This document shows, piece after piece, positions 8,814 through 16,789 of a stretch of 64,000 nucleotides of DNA (the stretch's first letter is position 1; the number at the start of each line of letters is the position of its first letter). Below the pieces are notes generated by a model that searched no databases, was not told where the DNA came from, and was given only the letters and a program-made list of their open reading frames with translations. Made by a program: the position numbers and the translations under genes. This DNA is from Paraburkholderia caribensis (GTDB lineage Bacteria > Pseudomonadota > Gammaproteobacteria > Burkholderiales > Burkholderiaceae), in the NCBI RefSeq assembly GCF_002902945.1, contig NZ_CP026103.1:806001-870000 (forward strand), read 5' to 3'.

Positions 8814-9830
8814 ATGCGAAAGATGAGAGCGGTACAGGTGAGCGGGCCGGGCGGCGCGCTGGAACTCGTGGAGCGCGACGTGCCGGCGCCCGGCGCGGGC
8901 CAGGTGTTGATCAAGGTGCAGGCGTGCGGCATCTGCCACAGCGATTCGCTGACCAAGGAAGGCCAGTGGCCGGGCCTGCAGTATCCGCGCGTGCCGGGGC
9001 ACGAAGTCGCGGGCGTGATCGATACGCTGGGCGCGGGCGTCGAAGGATGGAAAGCGGGTGAGCGCGTGGGCGTGGGCTGGCACGGCGGACATTGCGGCCA
9101 CTGCGCGAATTGCCGGCGCGGCTATTTCGTCGTGTGCGAAAAGGGACAGGTGCCGGGTATCAGCTACGACGGCGGCTATGCCGATTATCTCGTCGTGCCT
9201 GTCGAGGCGCTGGCGCGCATGCCCGAAGAACTCAACGACGTCGACGCCGCGCCGCTGCTTTGCGCGGGCATCACCACGTTCAACGCGTTGCGCAACAGCG
9301 GCGCGCGCGCGGGCGAGGTGGTCGCGATTCTCGGCATTGGCGGGCTGGGGCACCTCGGCGTGCAGTTCGCGCGGCGCATGGGCTTCAACACGGTCGCGAT
9401 TGCACGTGGCGAGGACAAGGCGCCGCTCGCGAAGCAACTCGGCGCGCATCACTACATCGACAGCCGCGCGCAGAATCCCGCCGATGCGCTCAAGGCGCTG
9501 GGCGGCGCGTCGGTCATTCTGGCGACGGTGACCAGCGCCGACGCGATGACGGCCACGCTCGGCGGCCTCGCGCTGAACGGCAAGCTGATCATCCTCGGCG
9601 TCGCGGACAAGCCGATCGAAGTGCCGCCCGTGCAGTTCATCATGGGGCGCAATGCGGTGCAGGGCTGGCCGTCCGGTTCGTCGGCCGATTCCGAGGACAC
9701 GCTCGCGTTCAGCGCGCTCGCCGACGTCAAGCCGATGATCGAAACCTATCCGATCGAACGCGCCGCCGAAGCGTATGACCGCATGATGAGCGGCGCCGCG
9801 CGCTTTCGTGTCGTGCTGACGATGAACTAG
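8814..9830 (+). CDS. zinc-dependent alcohol dehydrogenase
   Basis: A 338-residue medium-chain dehydrogenase. Catalytic zinc ligands appear in CGICHSD and GHE; the four structural-zinc cysteines are in CGHCANCRRGYFVVC. A Rossmann glycine motif (LGIGGLGHLGVQFA) binds NAD(P). Size and motif order match AdhA-type bacterial alcohol dehydrogenases. The start at 8814 follows GGAG by eight bases; a second in-frame ATG lies at 8823. It stands alone, followed by a GC-rich hairpin. The alcohol or aldehyde substrate is unknown. Confidence 0.9.
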   Translation: MRKMRAVQVSGPGGALELVERDVPAPGAGQVLIKVQACGICHSDSLTKEGQWPGLQYPRVPGHEVAGVIDTLGAGVEGWKAGERVGVGWHGGHCGHCANCRRGYFVVCEKGQVPGISYDGGYADYLVVPVEALARMPEELNDVDAAPLLCAGITTFNALRNSGARAGEVVAILGIGGLGHLGVQFARRMGFNTVAIARGEDKAPLAKQLGAHHYIDSRAQNPADALKALGGASVILATVTSADAMTATLGGLALNGKLIILGVADKPIEVPPVQFIMGRNAVQGWPSGSSADSEDTLAFSALADVKPMIETYPIERAAEAYDRMMSGAARFRVVLTMN

Positions 9831-9870
9831 CCGTTTCGCGAGACGAGGCGTGGCTATCCGCGCTGCAAGG

Positions 9871-9896
9871 CCGCCGTCGCGAGCGCGCGACGGCGG
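9871..9896. terminator. GC-rich hairpin after the alcohol dehydrogenase
   Basis: Perfect 11-bp inverted repeat CCGCCGTCGCG/CGCGACGGCGG with a four-base loop, 40 bases after the dehydrogenase stop. There is no T run, so it could be a weak terminator or a 3' stabilising stem. Confidence 0.45.
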
Positions 9897-10033
9897 TGGT
9901 GAATCCGTGTCTGCCAATGTTGGCCGGGGTTTGCGGCGGGTGCGGCATGCCGGCGGCACCCCGTCGACATCCCGTCTGGCGATCTCCGCTCCGGCAGCGC
10001 GTAAAATGCTGCCTTTTCGAGATTTCTGGTGGT

Positions 10034-10792
10034 ATGGTTCAAGCCCTTCAGCGCACGGCGGTCAGCGGTCCGACGCTCGTCCGTCTGCTCGCACGCCTGA
10101 CTGCCGCTGACGTTCCCGCCTCCAGCCAGTCCCTGTCGGACCAGTTGAGCCAATGGCTCGGCTGGACGGACGCGATTGCGCTTTCGACCGCGCTCAACAG
10201 CGCGCCGCCCGCCGTCGCGTCCGGCGCGCGGGGCGCGGGCAGCATGGAGCACGAGTGCGCGCGCGTGCGCGCGTCGCTGGCGGACGCGATTGCCGGAGAC
10301 AGCGTGCTCGCACCGCGCCGGCGGCGCGGCAGCGCGCACCCGCAGAACGCGCACAACGCGCAGCCGCCCGAAGCGGAAGCCAATTACGCGGACTTTCGGC
10401 AGCGCTACCTGGCGTTGCAGCAGGCGATGGAAACCCGCATCGGCAGTCTGCGCGGGCGGCTGCGCAATATGGTGGCGGCCCAGACTTCCGAGATGACGCG
10501 GCTCGCGGTGGTCGACGCGATCATGGAGCGCTCGCTCGGCGCGCGCGAGCGCAGCCTGTTCGGCGCGGTGCCGGGTCTGCTCAGCGGTCATTTCGAGCGC
10601 CTGCGCCAGGCTGCACAGGCTGAGCACGACGCTGAGGTCACGCTGCCCACTGAGGCGGGGACGCAAGCCGCACCCCGGCCCGGCGCGTGGCTCGACGTGT
10701 TCCGCAAGGACATGCAGAGCGTGTTGCTTGCCGAACTCGACATTCGTTTTCAACCGGTCGAAGGGCTGCTGGCTGCCCTTCGCATCAGCTAA
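10034..10792 (+). CDS. DUF3348-type protein, first gene of the motor-like operon
   Basis: A 252-residue soluble protein without signal peptide or membrane segment. It starts MVQALQRTAVSGPTLVRLLA and has a long helical middle (FRQRYLALQQAMETRIGSLR) and a short C-terminal AWLDVFRKDMQSVLLAELD region. I recognise the pattern of DUF3348, a family without known function. Its stop lies ten bases before the start of the channel protein, so it is almost certainly cotranscribed with the following three genes. A cytoplasmic partner or adaptor for the membrane complex is a reasonable inference. The ATG at 10034 has only a weak ribosome-binding site; the frame is open upstream. Confidence 0.75.
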   Translation: MVQALQRTAVSGPTLVRLLARLTAADVPASSQSLSDQLSQWLGWTDAIALSTALNSAPPAVASGARGAGSMEHECARVRASLADAIAGDSVLAPRRRRGSAHPQNAHNAQPPEAEANYADFRQRYLALQQAMETRIGSLRGRLRNMVAAQTSEMTRLAVVDAIMERSLGARERSLFGAVPGLLSGHFERLRQAAQAEHDAEVTLPTEAGTQAAPRPGAWLDVFRKDMQSVLLAELDIRFQPVEGLLAALRIS

Positions 10793-10802
10793 CTGGGACA
10801 AG

Positions 10803-13241
10803 ATGTCCAGATATCGCATTGATTTTGTCGTTGTTTTTCTCGTAGGTCTGGTGGTGGCCGGTTGGGTCGGCGCGGGCTACATCGTGTCGAATCCGCTGGC
10901 GCTCGCCGTCACGCTGCTGGTCGCTGGCTGCTATGTGGCAGGCGCGCTGGAACTGCAGCGGTATCAGGAGGCCACCGCGACGCTCACGCGCGCGCTCGCG
11001 GAACTGTCCGAAGCGCCGTCCCGGCTCGGGGTCTGGCTCGAACAGCTGCATCCCGGTTTGCGCAATCCGGTGCGCCTGCGCATCGAAGGCGAGCGCGTCG
11101 CGTTGCCGGGTCCGGCGCTCACGCCTTACCTGGTCGGGCTGCTGGTGCTGCTCGGCATGCTGGGCACGCTGCTCGGCATGGTGACGACGCTGCGGGGCAC
11201 GGGCGCCGCGCTCGACAGCGCGACGGATCTGCAGGCGATCCGCGCGTCGCTGGCCGCGCCCGTGAAGGGCCTGGGCTTTGCGTTCGGCACCTCGATTGCG
11301 GGCGTGGCGACCTCGGCGATGCTCGGCTTGCTGTCGGCGTTGTGCCGCCGTGAGCGCGCCCACGCCGCGCAGCTGCTCGACACGAAGATCGCGACCACGT
11401 TGCGCGCCTTCTCGCAGAGCCAGAAGCGCGACGAGACCTTCAGGCTGCTGCAGCGCCAGGCGGACACGATGCCCGTGCTGGTCGACCGCCTTCAGGCGAT
11501 GATGTCGACCATCGAGCAGCAGAGCCTCGCGCTGAACGAGCGGCTGATCTCGAACCAGCACGCCTTTCATGGACGCACGGAAGCGGCGTACGCGCGGCTG
11601 GTGTCGACGGTTGCGCAGTCGCTGAAGGACAGCGCGGCGGAAAGCGCGCGCGCGGCGGGCGCGGCATTGCAGCCGGCGATGGAAGCTACGATGGCCGGTC
11701 AGGCGCGCGAGATGGCGTCGCTGCGCGAGACTGTCGAGCACGCTGTGCAGCGGCAACTGGACGGCCTGACGACGGGTTTCGACGCGTCCACTGCGAACGT
11801 TGCGAAGCTATGGAACGAAGCGCTCGCGGGACACCGGAGCGCCAGCGAGTCGCTCGCACAGGATTTGCGCGTATCGCTGGAAGGCTTCAGCCAGACTTTC
11901 GAGCAACGCTCGACGGCACTGCTCGACGGCGTCTCCGCACGCCTCGACGCGACGGCGGGCCAGCTGTCGAGCGCGGCGGAAAGCGCGCGCGCGGCGGGCG
12001 CGGCATTGCAGCCGGCGATGCAGGCCACGATGGCCGCTCACGCGCTCGAAATGGCGTCGCTGCGCGAAACCGTCGAGCAGGCGGTGCAGCGGCAACTGGA
12101 CGGCCTCTCGAACGGCTTCGAGTCGACCACGGCGAACGTGGCGAAACTCTGGAACGAAGCGCTCGAAGGACACCGGAGCGTGAGCGAGTCGCTGGCCAAG
12201 GATCTGCGCACGTCGCTGGAAGGCTTCACGCAGACTGTCGAGCAGCGCTCGACCGTTCTGCTCGACGGCGTGTCGACGCGCCTCGATGCCGCGGCGGGAC
12301 AGGTTTCCCAAGCCTGGACGCAAGCACTCACCGAACAGGAGCGCATCGGCGAAAAGCTCGCGGAGCACAACCGCGAAGCGCTCACCACGGCGGCATCTGC
12401 CTTCGAGCAACATTCGGCAGCGCTGTTGCGCGCGGTCGATGAGTCGCATGCCGGTTTGCAGGCCGAACTGGCGTCGCGCGACCAGCAGCGTCTGGACGCA
12501 TGGAGCGCATCGCTCGAAACGGTTGCGTCCACGTTGAGCCAGAAGTGGGACGAAACGGGCGAGCGCACCGCGAGCCGCCAGCAGGCAATCTGCGACACGC
12601 TCGCGCAGACCGCACGCGACATCTCGGCGCAGACGCAAGCCCACGCGAGCGGCACGATTGCGGAAATTTCGCGCCTTGTGGAGGCCGCGTCGGAAGCGCC
12701 GCGCGCGGCGGCGGAAGTCGTCGCCGAACTGCGGCAGAAGCTCTCCGACAGCATGGTCCGCGACACGGCGATGCTCGAAGAGCGCAGCCGTCTGCTCGCC
12801 ACGCTCGAAACGCTGCTCGACGCCGTGAACCACGCATCGACCGAACAGCGCACGGCCGTCGATGCGCTCGTCGCGACGTCGGCGGGACTGCTGGAGCGCG
12901 TCGGCATGCAGTTCAACGACAAGGTCGAAACGGAGACCCGCAAGCTCGGCGACGTCGCCGCGCAGGTGGCGGGCAGCGCCGTCGAAGTGGCGAGCCTCGG
13001 CGAAGCATTCGGCATGGGCGTGCGGCTGTTCGGCGAATCGAACGACAAGCTGATGGCGCATCTGCAACGCATCGAGGCGGCGCTCGACAAGTCGCTGCTG
13101 CGTAGCGACGAGCAGCTTGCGTACTACGTCGCGCAGGCGCGGGAAGTGATCGACCTGAGCATGCTGTCGCAGAAGCAGATCGTCGAAGACCTGCAACAGC
13201 TGGCGGGTCAGCGCGCATCGGCTGGAGCCGACGCGGCATGA
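10803..13241 (+). CDS. MotA/TolQ-like channel protein with long coiled-coil tail (DUF802)
   Basis: An 812-residue protein. Hydrophobic helices lie at about 6-28, 31-50, 107-129 and 157-180. The last two resemble the pore helices of MotA/ExbB/TolQ: LGMLGTLLGMVTTL and VKGLGFAFGTSIAGVATSA, with polar Thr/Ser positions inside. About 630 residues of helical, Ala/Glu/Gln/Ser-rich sequence follow, including a tandem 113-residue repeat. This 'MotA head plus very long cytoplasmic tail' is the plan of Zorya ZorA. DUF802 is, to my knowledge, functionally undescribed. Its stop overlaps the ATG of the MotB-like gene, as expected for stator partners. Energy source (proton or sodium) cannot be told from sequence. 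Confidence 0.8.
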   Translation: MSRYRIDFVVVFLVGLVVAGWVGAGYIVSNPLALAVTLLVAGCYVAGALELQRYQEATATLTRALAELSEAPSRLGVWLEQLHPGLRNPVRLRIEGERVALPGPALTPYLVGLLVLLGMLGTLLGMVTTLRGTGAALDSATDLQAIRASLAAPVKGLGFAFGTSIAGVATSAMLGLLSALCRRERAHAAQLLDTKIATTLRAFSQSQKRDETFRLLQRQADTMPVLVDRLQAMMSTIEQQSLALNERLISNQHAFHGRTEAAYARLVSTVAQSLKDSAAESARAAGAALQPAMEATMAGQAREMASLRETVEHAVQRQLDGLTTGFDASTANVAKLWNEALAGHRSASESLAQDLRVSLEGFSQTFEQRSTALLDGVSARLDATAGQLSSAAESARAAGAALQPAMQATMAAHALEMASLRETVEQAVQRQLDGLSNGFESTTANVAKLWNEALEGHRSVSESLAKDLRTSLEGFTQTVEQRSTVLLDGVSTRLDAAAGQVSQAWTQALTEQERIGEKLAEHNREALTTAASAFEQHSAALLRAVDESHAGLQAELASRDQQRLDAWSASLETVASTLSQKWDETGERTASRQQAICDTLAQTARDISAQTQAHASGTIAEISRLVEAASEAPRAAAEVVAELRQKLSDSMVRDTAMLEERSRLLATLETLLDAVNHASTEQRTAVDALVATSAGLLERVGMQFNDKVETETRKLGDVAAQVAGSAVEVASLGEAFGMGVRLFGESNDKLMAHLQRIEAALDKSLLRSDEQLAYYVAQAREVIDLSMLSQKQIVEDLQQLAGQRASAGADAA
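11629..12306 (+). repeat. tandem 339-bp coding repeat in the channel tail
   Basis: Two adjacent copies of a 339-base (113-codon) unit. Landmarks such as AAAGCGCGCGCGCGG (at 11641 and 11980) and AAGGCTTCA (at 11881 and 12220) are exactly 339 bases apart. Copy boundaries are approximate. The copies are similar at DNA level, which suggests a fairly recent or homogenised duplication that lengthens the cytoplasmic tail. Confidence 0.8.
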
Positions 13242-13885
13242 ACGACGATATCGACGGCGGCGTCGAGCCAACGACGCCCATCTGGGCCGCGTTCAGCGAT
13301 CTGATGTCGGTATTGCTGGGCGCGTTCGTGCTGATCCTGGTCGGCGTGATCGGCGTGCAACTGGAACTGTCCGCGCGGCTCGACGACGCCGTCAAGCAGC
13401 GGCAGATGGAAGCGCAGCGCCGCAAGACGCTGGAGCAGGCGCTCGCCGGGCCGCTCGCGGCCGGGCGCGTGACGCTGGTCAACGGGCGCATCGGCATCAG
13501 CGGCAACGTGCTGTTCGCGTTGAACTCCGACCAGTTGCAGCCGCAGGGGCGCGATCTGCTGAAGAGCCTGGCCGGGCCGTTGTCCGCCTATCTGCGCTCG
13601 CACGACGAAATCCTGATGGTCAGCGGCTTTGCCGACGATCAGCAGGTGCGCTCCGGCAACCGGCGTTTCGCGGACAACTGGGAACTGTCGGCGCAGCGTG
13701 CGCTGACGGTGACGCGGTCGTTCATCGATGCGGGCGTGCCTGCGTCGTCGGTGTTCGCGGCGGCGTTTGGCTCGGAGCAGCCGGTCAGCTCGAACGCCGA
13801 TAGTGAAGGGCGGGCGAAGAACCGTCGCGTGGAAATTGCGGCGGTGCCGAGGCCCGCGTCGTCGGGCGGCGGGAACCGTGAGTAA
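13238..13885 (+). CDS. MotB/OmpA-like stator protein
   Basis: A 215-residue protein with one N-terminal membrane helix and a C-terminal OmpA-like peptidoglycan-binding domain. The helix begins WAAFSDLMSVLLGAFVLILV; Asp21 in FSDLMS aligns by eye with the ion-binding Asp of MotB (FADLMT) and of ZorB. A short linker (about 42-85) leads to the OmpA fold, with NSDQLQPQGRDLLKSLA, SGFADDQ and AKNRRVEIAAV at the expected places. Its ATG overlaps the upstream stop and its TAA overlaps the next gene's GTG. I infer a two-part ion-driven motor with the DUF802 channel, anchored to the cell wall. Confidence 0.85.
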   Translation: MNDDIDGGVEPTTPIWAAFSDLMSVLLGAFVLILVGVIGVQLELSARLDDAVKQRQMEAQRRKTLEQALAGPLAAGRVTLVNGRIGISGNVLFALNSDQLQPQGRDLLKSLAGPLSAYLRSHDEILMVSGFADDQQVRSGNRRFADNWELSAQRALTVTRSFIDAGVPASSVFAAAFGSEQPVSSNADSEGRAKNRRVEIAAVPRPASSGGGNRE

Positions 13886-14540
13886 CGACCACGCAACCGG
13901 GGAAGAAACCGCACGCGGCAGCGACGCGCAGACGACGCTCGACGCCTGGCGCGAGCAGGGCGGCGACCGGCTCGATCCGCTGCGTTTTCATTTCATCGCG
14001 GCGCTCGCGCGGCGGGCAGCCGCGCACGAAGGCGAAGCGCGCCGCATGCTCGACGCGCGTCTGTCGGCCTTGCTCGAAGCCTATGCCGCCGATCTCGCGG
14101 GCCGGGCGCCGGCGGCACAGGCGCCCGAGTGCGCCGCTGTGCCGTGCAGGCCCGCGCGTGGACCGCTCGGGGAACTGGCCGACTACATCGCGAGCCACCC
14201 GCAGGCGGGCGACGAGCGCGTCCCGCTCAACGCCGCCGTCCGCTCCGAATTGAAGGCGCTCGATTACTTCCGCGAAACCTGGTCCAGGGTCAGCGCCGAG
14301 AAACAGGTGCGCGTGTCGCTCGAACAGGTGCCGGGCAATGCCGGGCCGCTCAATTCGAGCAGCCTCGTGCATCGGTCGCTGTCGCTGATGCGCGAGTTGT
14401 CGCCGGGCTATCTGCAGCAGTTCCTCGCCTACGTGGATGCGTTGTCGTGGATGGAGCAGATGACGGGCGGCGCGTTGCCCGTCAAGGATGCGCCGCGCCC
14501 CGCGAGCGCGAAGAAGGGCGCGCGCGGCAAGGCGCGCTAG
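13878..14540 (+). CDS. DUF2894-type protein, last gene of the motor-like operon
   Basis: A 220-residue soluble protein. The GTG at 13878 is chosen since it overlaps the stop of the MotB-like gene by eight bases; the frame is open further upstream but would run deep into that gene. It has an N-terminal helical part (LDAWREQGGDRLDPLRFHFI), a variable Ala/Pro middle, and a conserved-looking C-terminal part (LNSSSLVHRSLSLMRELSP, YLQQFLAYVDALSWMEQM) ending in a Lys/Arg/Ala-rich tail. I recognise DUF2894, whose function is unknown. As with DUF3348, genetic linkage suggests a cytosolic partner of the channel tail. The basic tail could bind nucleic acid or membrane, but that is speculation. Confidence 0.75.
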   Translation: MSNDHATGEETARGSDAQTTLDAWREQGGDRLDPLRFHFIAALARRAAAHEGEARRMLDARLSALLEAYAADLAGRAPAAQAPECAAVPCRPARGPLGELADYIASHPQAGDERVPLNAAVRSELKALDYFRETWSRVSAEKQVRVSLEQVPGNAGPLNSSSLVHRSLSLMRELSPGYLQQFLAYVDALSWMEQMTGGALPVKDAPRPASAKKGARGKAR

Positions 14541-14569
14541 CCACTGTCCCGGGTCGCCGCACGGGCGTC

Positions 14570-16615
14570 TCAGGCCGTATCGGATTGCTTCTTGTATTGC
14601 GATGCGAGCTTGTCCTGCTGGTTCGGCGGAACAGGGTCGTAATGGCTCAATTCGATGCTGTAATTGCCATGCCCGCCCGCAATCGCATTCAGGCGCGATT
14701 GATAGTCGGCCAGTTCCGATAGTGGCACTTTCCCCGCCACGACCACGGCCCGGCCCGCCAGATTGCGCGTGCCCTGAACCTGCGCGCGACGCGACGACAG
14801 ATCGCCGATGATGTCGCCCATCGTCGTCTCGGGCGTCATCACCTCGATGTTCACGATCGGTTCGAGCAGGATCGGCTGCGCCTTGAGCACGGCGTCGATG
14901 AACGCCTTGCGGCCTGCCGTGACGAACGCGACTTCCTTTGAATCGACAGGGTGGCTCTTGCCGTCGAACACGGTGATCCGTACGTCCTGCATCGGAAAGC
15001 CCGCAAGCGGGCCGTTCTCGATCACCTGCAAGATGCCTTTTTCGACGGCGGGCATGAACTGGCCCGGAATCGCGCCGCCTTTCACGGCATCGACGAATTC
15101 GTAGCCCGCGCCGCGCGGCAACGGCTCGACGCGCAGCATCACTTCACCGAACTGGCCTGCGCCGCCCGTCTGCTTCTTGTGCCGATGATGCCCTTCGGCC
15201 TTGCCGCCAATCGTCTCGCGGTACGCGATCTTCGGCGGCCGCGTGATGACGCCGAGCTTGTATTGATCGGCGAGCCGCTCCAGCATGTGCCGCAGATGCA
15301 GTTCGCCCAGTCCGCGCACGACGGTCTCGTTGGTGCCGACGGGATGTTCGATCTTCAGGCAAGGGTCTTCCGCCGCGAGCTTTTGCAGGATCTCCCACAG
15401 CCGCTGCTCGTTGCCGCGCCGCTCCGGCTCGATGGCGAGGCCGTAGATCGGCGTGGGGAACGCGAGCGGCGCGAGGTGGATGTTGCCGTCTTCGGGGGCG
15501 TCGTGCAGCACGGCGTCGAACGAAATCTCGTCGATTTTCGCTGTCGCGCAGATATCGCCCGGTCCCGCCTGCGCGATCTCCTCGTGATCCTTGCCCTGCA
15601 ACAGCATCAGATGCGCGACGCGAAAGGGCTGGCGCGCGTCCCCTATATAGAGCTGGCTGTCGCGCCGCACCGTGCCCTGATGGATGCGGAACACGGCCAT
15701 CTTGCCGATATACGGGTCGATCACGATCTTGAACACATGCGCGAGCACATGTTTGCTGGGATCGGGCTCGGCCTGCACTGTCTCGCGCCGTCCGTCGACA
15801 TCGCGATAGAAGAGTGGCGGATTGCCTTCGAGCGGATTGGGCAACAGCTTCACGAACACGTCGAGCAGTTCGCGGATGCCCGCGCCCGTCGCCGACGACG
15901 TGAAGCACACGGGCACCAGATGCCCTTCGCGCAATGCACGCTCGAACGGTTCGTGCAGTTGTTCCGGCTGGACTGCTTCGCCCTGTTCGAGATACAGCTC
16001 CATCAGCTTCGCGTCGAGTTCGATCACCTGATCGACGAGCGCGTTATGCGCGGATTCCACCGTCAGCAGATCGGATTCGCCGGACGGATTGAAGAAGCAG
16101 TCGACGACGGCCGTCGCGCCTTGCGCGGGCAGGTTGATGGGCAGACAGTCCTTGCCGAACGTCTCCTGGATCTCCTGGAGCAGGCCGGGCAGATCGACCT
16201 TTTCGCCGTCGATGCCGTTCACCACGATGATCCGGCACAGCTTGCGCGCCTCGGCCCACGCCATCATGCGGCGCGTGGTCATTTCGATGCCGGTGCGCGC
16301 GTTGATCACGATCGCGACGGTTTCGACGGCGGGCAGCGCACTGATGGAAAGGCCGGAGAAGTCGGGGTAGCCGGGCGTGTCGGCGAGGTAGATGCGGGTG
16401 TTCTGGTAATGCAGGTGGGCGATCGCGGAAGAAAGCGAGTGGTGGTATTTGCGCTCCAGCGGATCGAAGTCGCAGACCGTCGAGCCCCGGTCGACGCTGC
16501 CTGCCGCGTGGATCGCGCCGCCTTCCTTCAGCAGCGCCTCGATCAACGAGGTCTTGCCGCAACCGGCGTGGCCGACCAGCGCGATGGTACGGATGGCTTC
16601 GGGTGGGTAATCCAT
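14570..16615 (-). CDS. elongation factor G-like translational GTPase (paralog)
   Basis: A 681-residue EF-G-like protein. The start at 16615 has GAGGA seven bases upstream; an alternative ATG lies at 16627. The P-loop GHAGCGKT (15-22) and DTPG (79-82) are intact. The G4 motif, normally NKxD for guanine recognition, reads NGID (133-136) in VVNGIDGEK, an unusual loss of Lys. The effector region is also unlike canonical EF-G (HHSLSSAIAHLHY instead of a RGITI-type stretch). Domain II and the C-terminal EF-G domains IV-V are present (GQFGEVMLRVEPLPRG, FMPAVEKGI, EVMTPETTMGDIIGDLSSRR). This fits the EF-G2/'EF-G-like' paralog group, which lacks a settled role. It faces a dsbA-like gene across a palindromic promoter region. 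Confidence 0.88.
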   Translation of the reverse strand: MDYPPEAIRTIALVGHAGCGKTSLIEALLKEGGAIHAAGSVDRGSTVCDFDPLERKYHHSLSSAIAHLHYQNTRIYLADTPGYPDFSGLSISALPAVETVAIVINARTGIEMTTRRMMAWAEARKLCRIIVVNGIDGEKVDLPGLLQEIQETFGKDCLPINLPAQGATAVVDCFFNPSGESDLLTVESAHNALVDQVIELDAKLMELYLEQGEAVQPEQLHEPFERALREGHLVPVCFTSSATGAGIRELLDVFVKLLPNPLEGNPPLFYRDVDGRRETVQAEPDPSKHVLAHVFKIVIDPYIGKMAVFRIHQGTVRRDSQLYIGDARQPFRVAHLMLLQGKDHEEIAQAGPGDICATAKIDEISFDAVLHDAPEDGNIHLAPLAFPTPIYGLAIEPERRGNEQRLWEILQKLAAEDPCLKIEHPVGTNETVVRGLGELHLRHMLERLADQYKLGVITRPPKIAYRETIGGKAEGHHRHKKQTGGAGQFGEVMLRVEPLPRGAGYEFVDAVKGGAIPGQFMPAVEKGILQVIENGPLAGFPMQDVRITVFDGKSHPVDSKEVAFVTAGRKAFIDAVLKAQPILLEPIVNIEVMTPETTMGDIIGDLSSRRAQVQGTRNLAGRAVVVAGKVPLSELADYQSRLNAIAGGHGNYSIELSHYDPVPPNQQDKLASQYKKQSDTA

Positions 16616-16687
16616 GGCCGTCCTCATTCTGCGACAGTTATTGGGCCATTATTGGTGAAAATGACGCCGCCTGCCAGAAGACACGCG

Positions 16688-16703
16688 CGAATTCGCGAAT
16701 TCG
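16688..16703. promoter_or_regulatory. 16-bp perfect palindrome in divergent promoter region
   Basis: CGAATTCGCGAATTCG is its own reverse complement. It sits between the divergent EF-G-like and FrnE-like genes, 73 bases from the first start and 87 from the second, where an operator for a dimeric regulator would be expected. The cognate protein is unknown. Confidence 0.4.
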
Positions 16704-16789
16704 GGTATGTTGCGGCGCAGTAGAAAACGGCCGCGCCTGTTTCTGATAAGGTGGTCCGATCCACACAACATTCATTGGGTCCGCAACAC

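Noticed and set aside
11808..13271. Minus-strand open frame of 487 codons opposite the DUF802 tail
   Set aside because: Arg/Cys-rich shadow of the repeat-containing coding strand.
10034..14540. The motor-like operon as a canonical Zorya system
   Set aside because: There is no ZorC, ZorD helicase/nuclease or ZorE nuclease next to it, so only the channel/stator pair resembles Zorya.
14951..16723. Plus-strand open frame of 590 codons opposite the EF-G-like gene
   Set aside because: No domain and biased composition; the minus-strand GTPase motifs explain the region.
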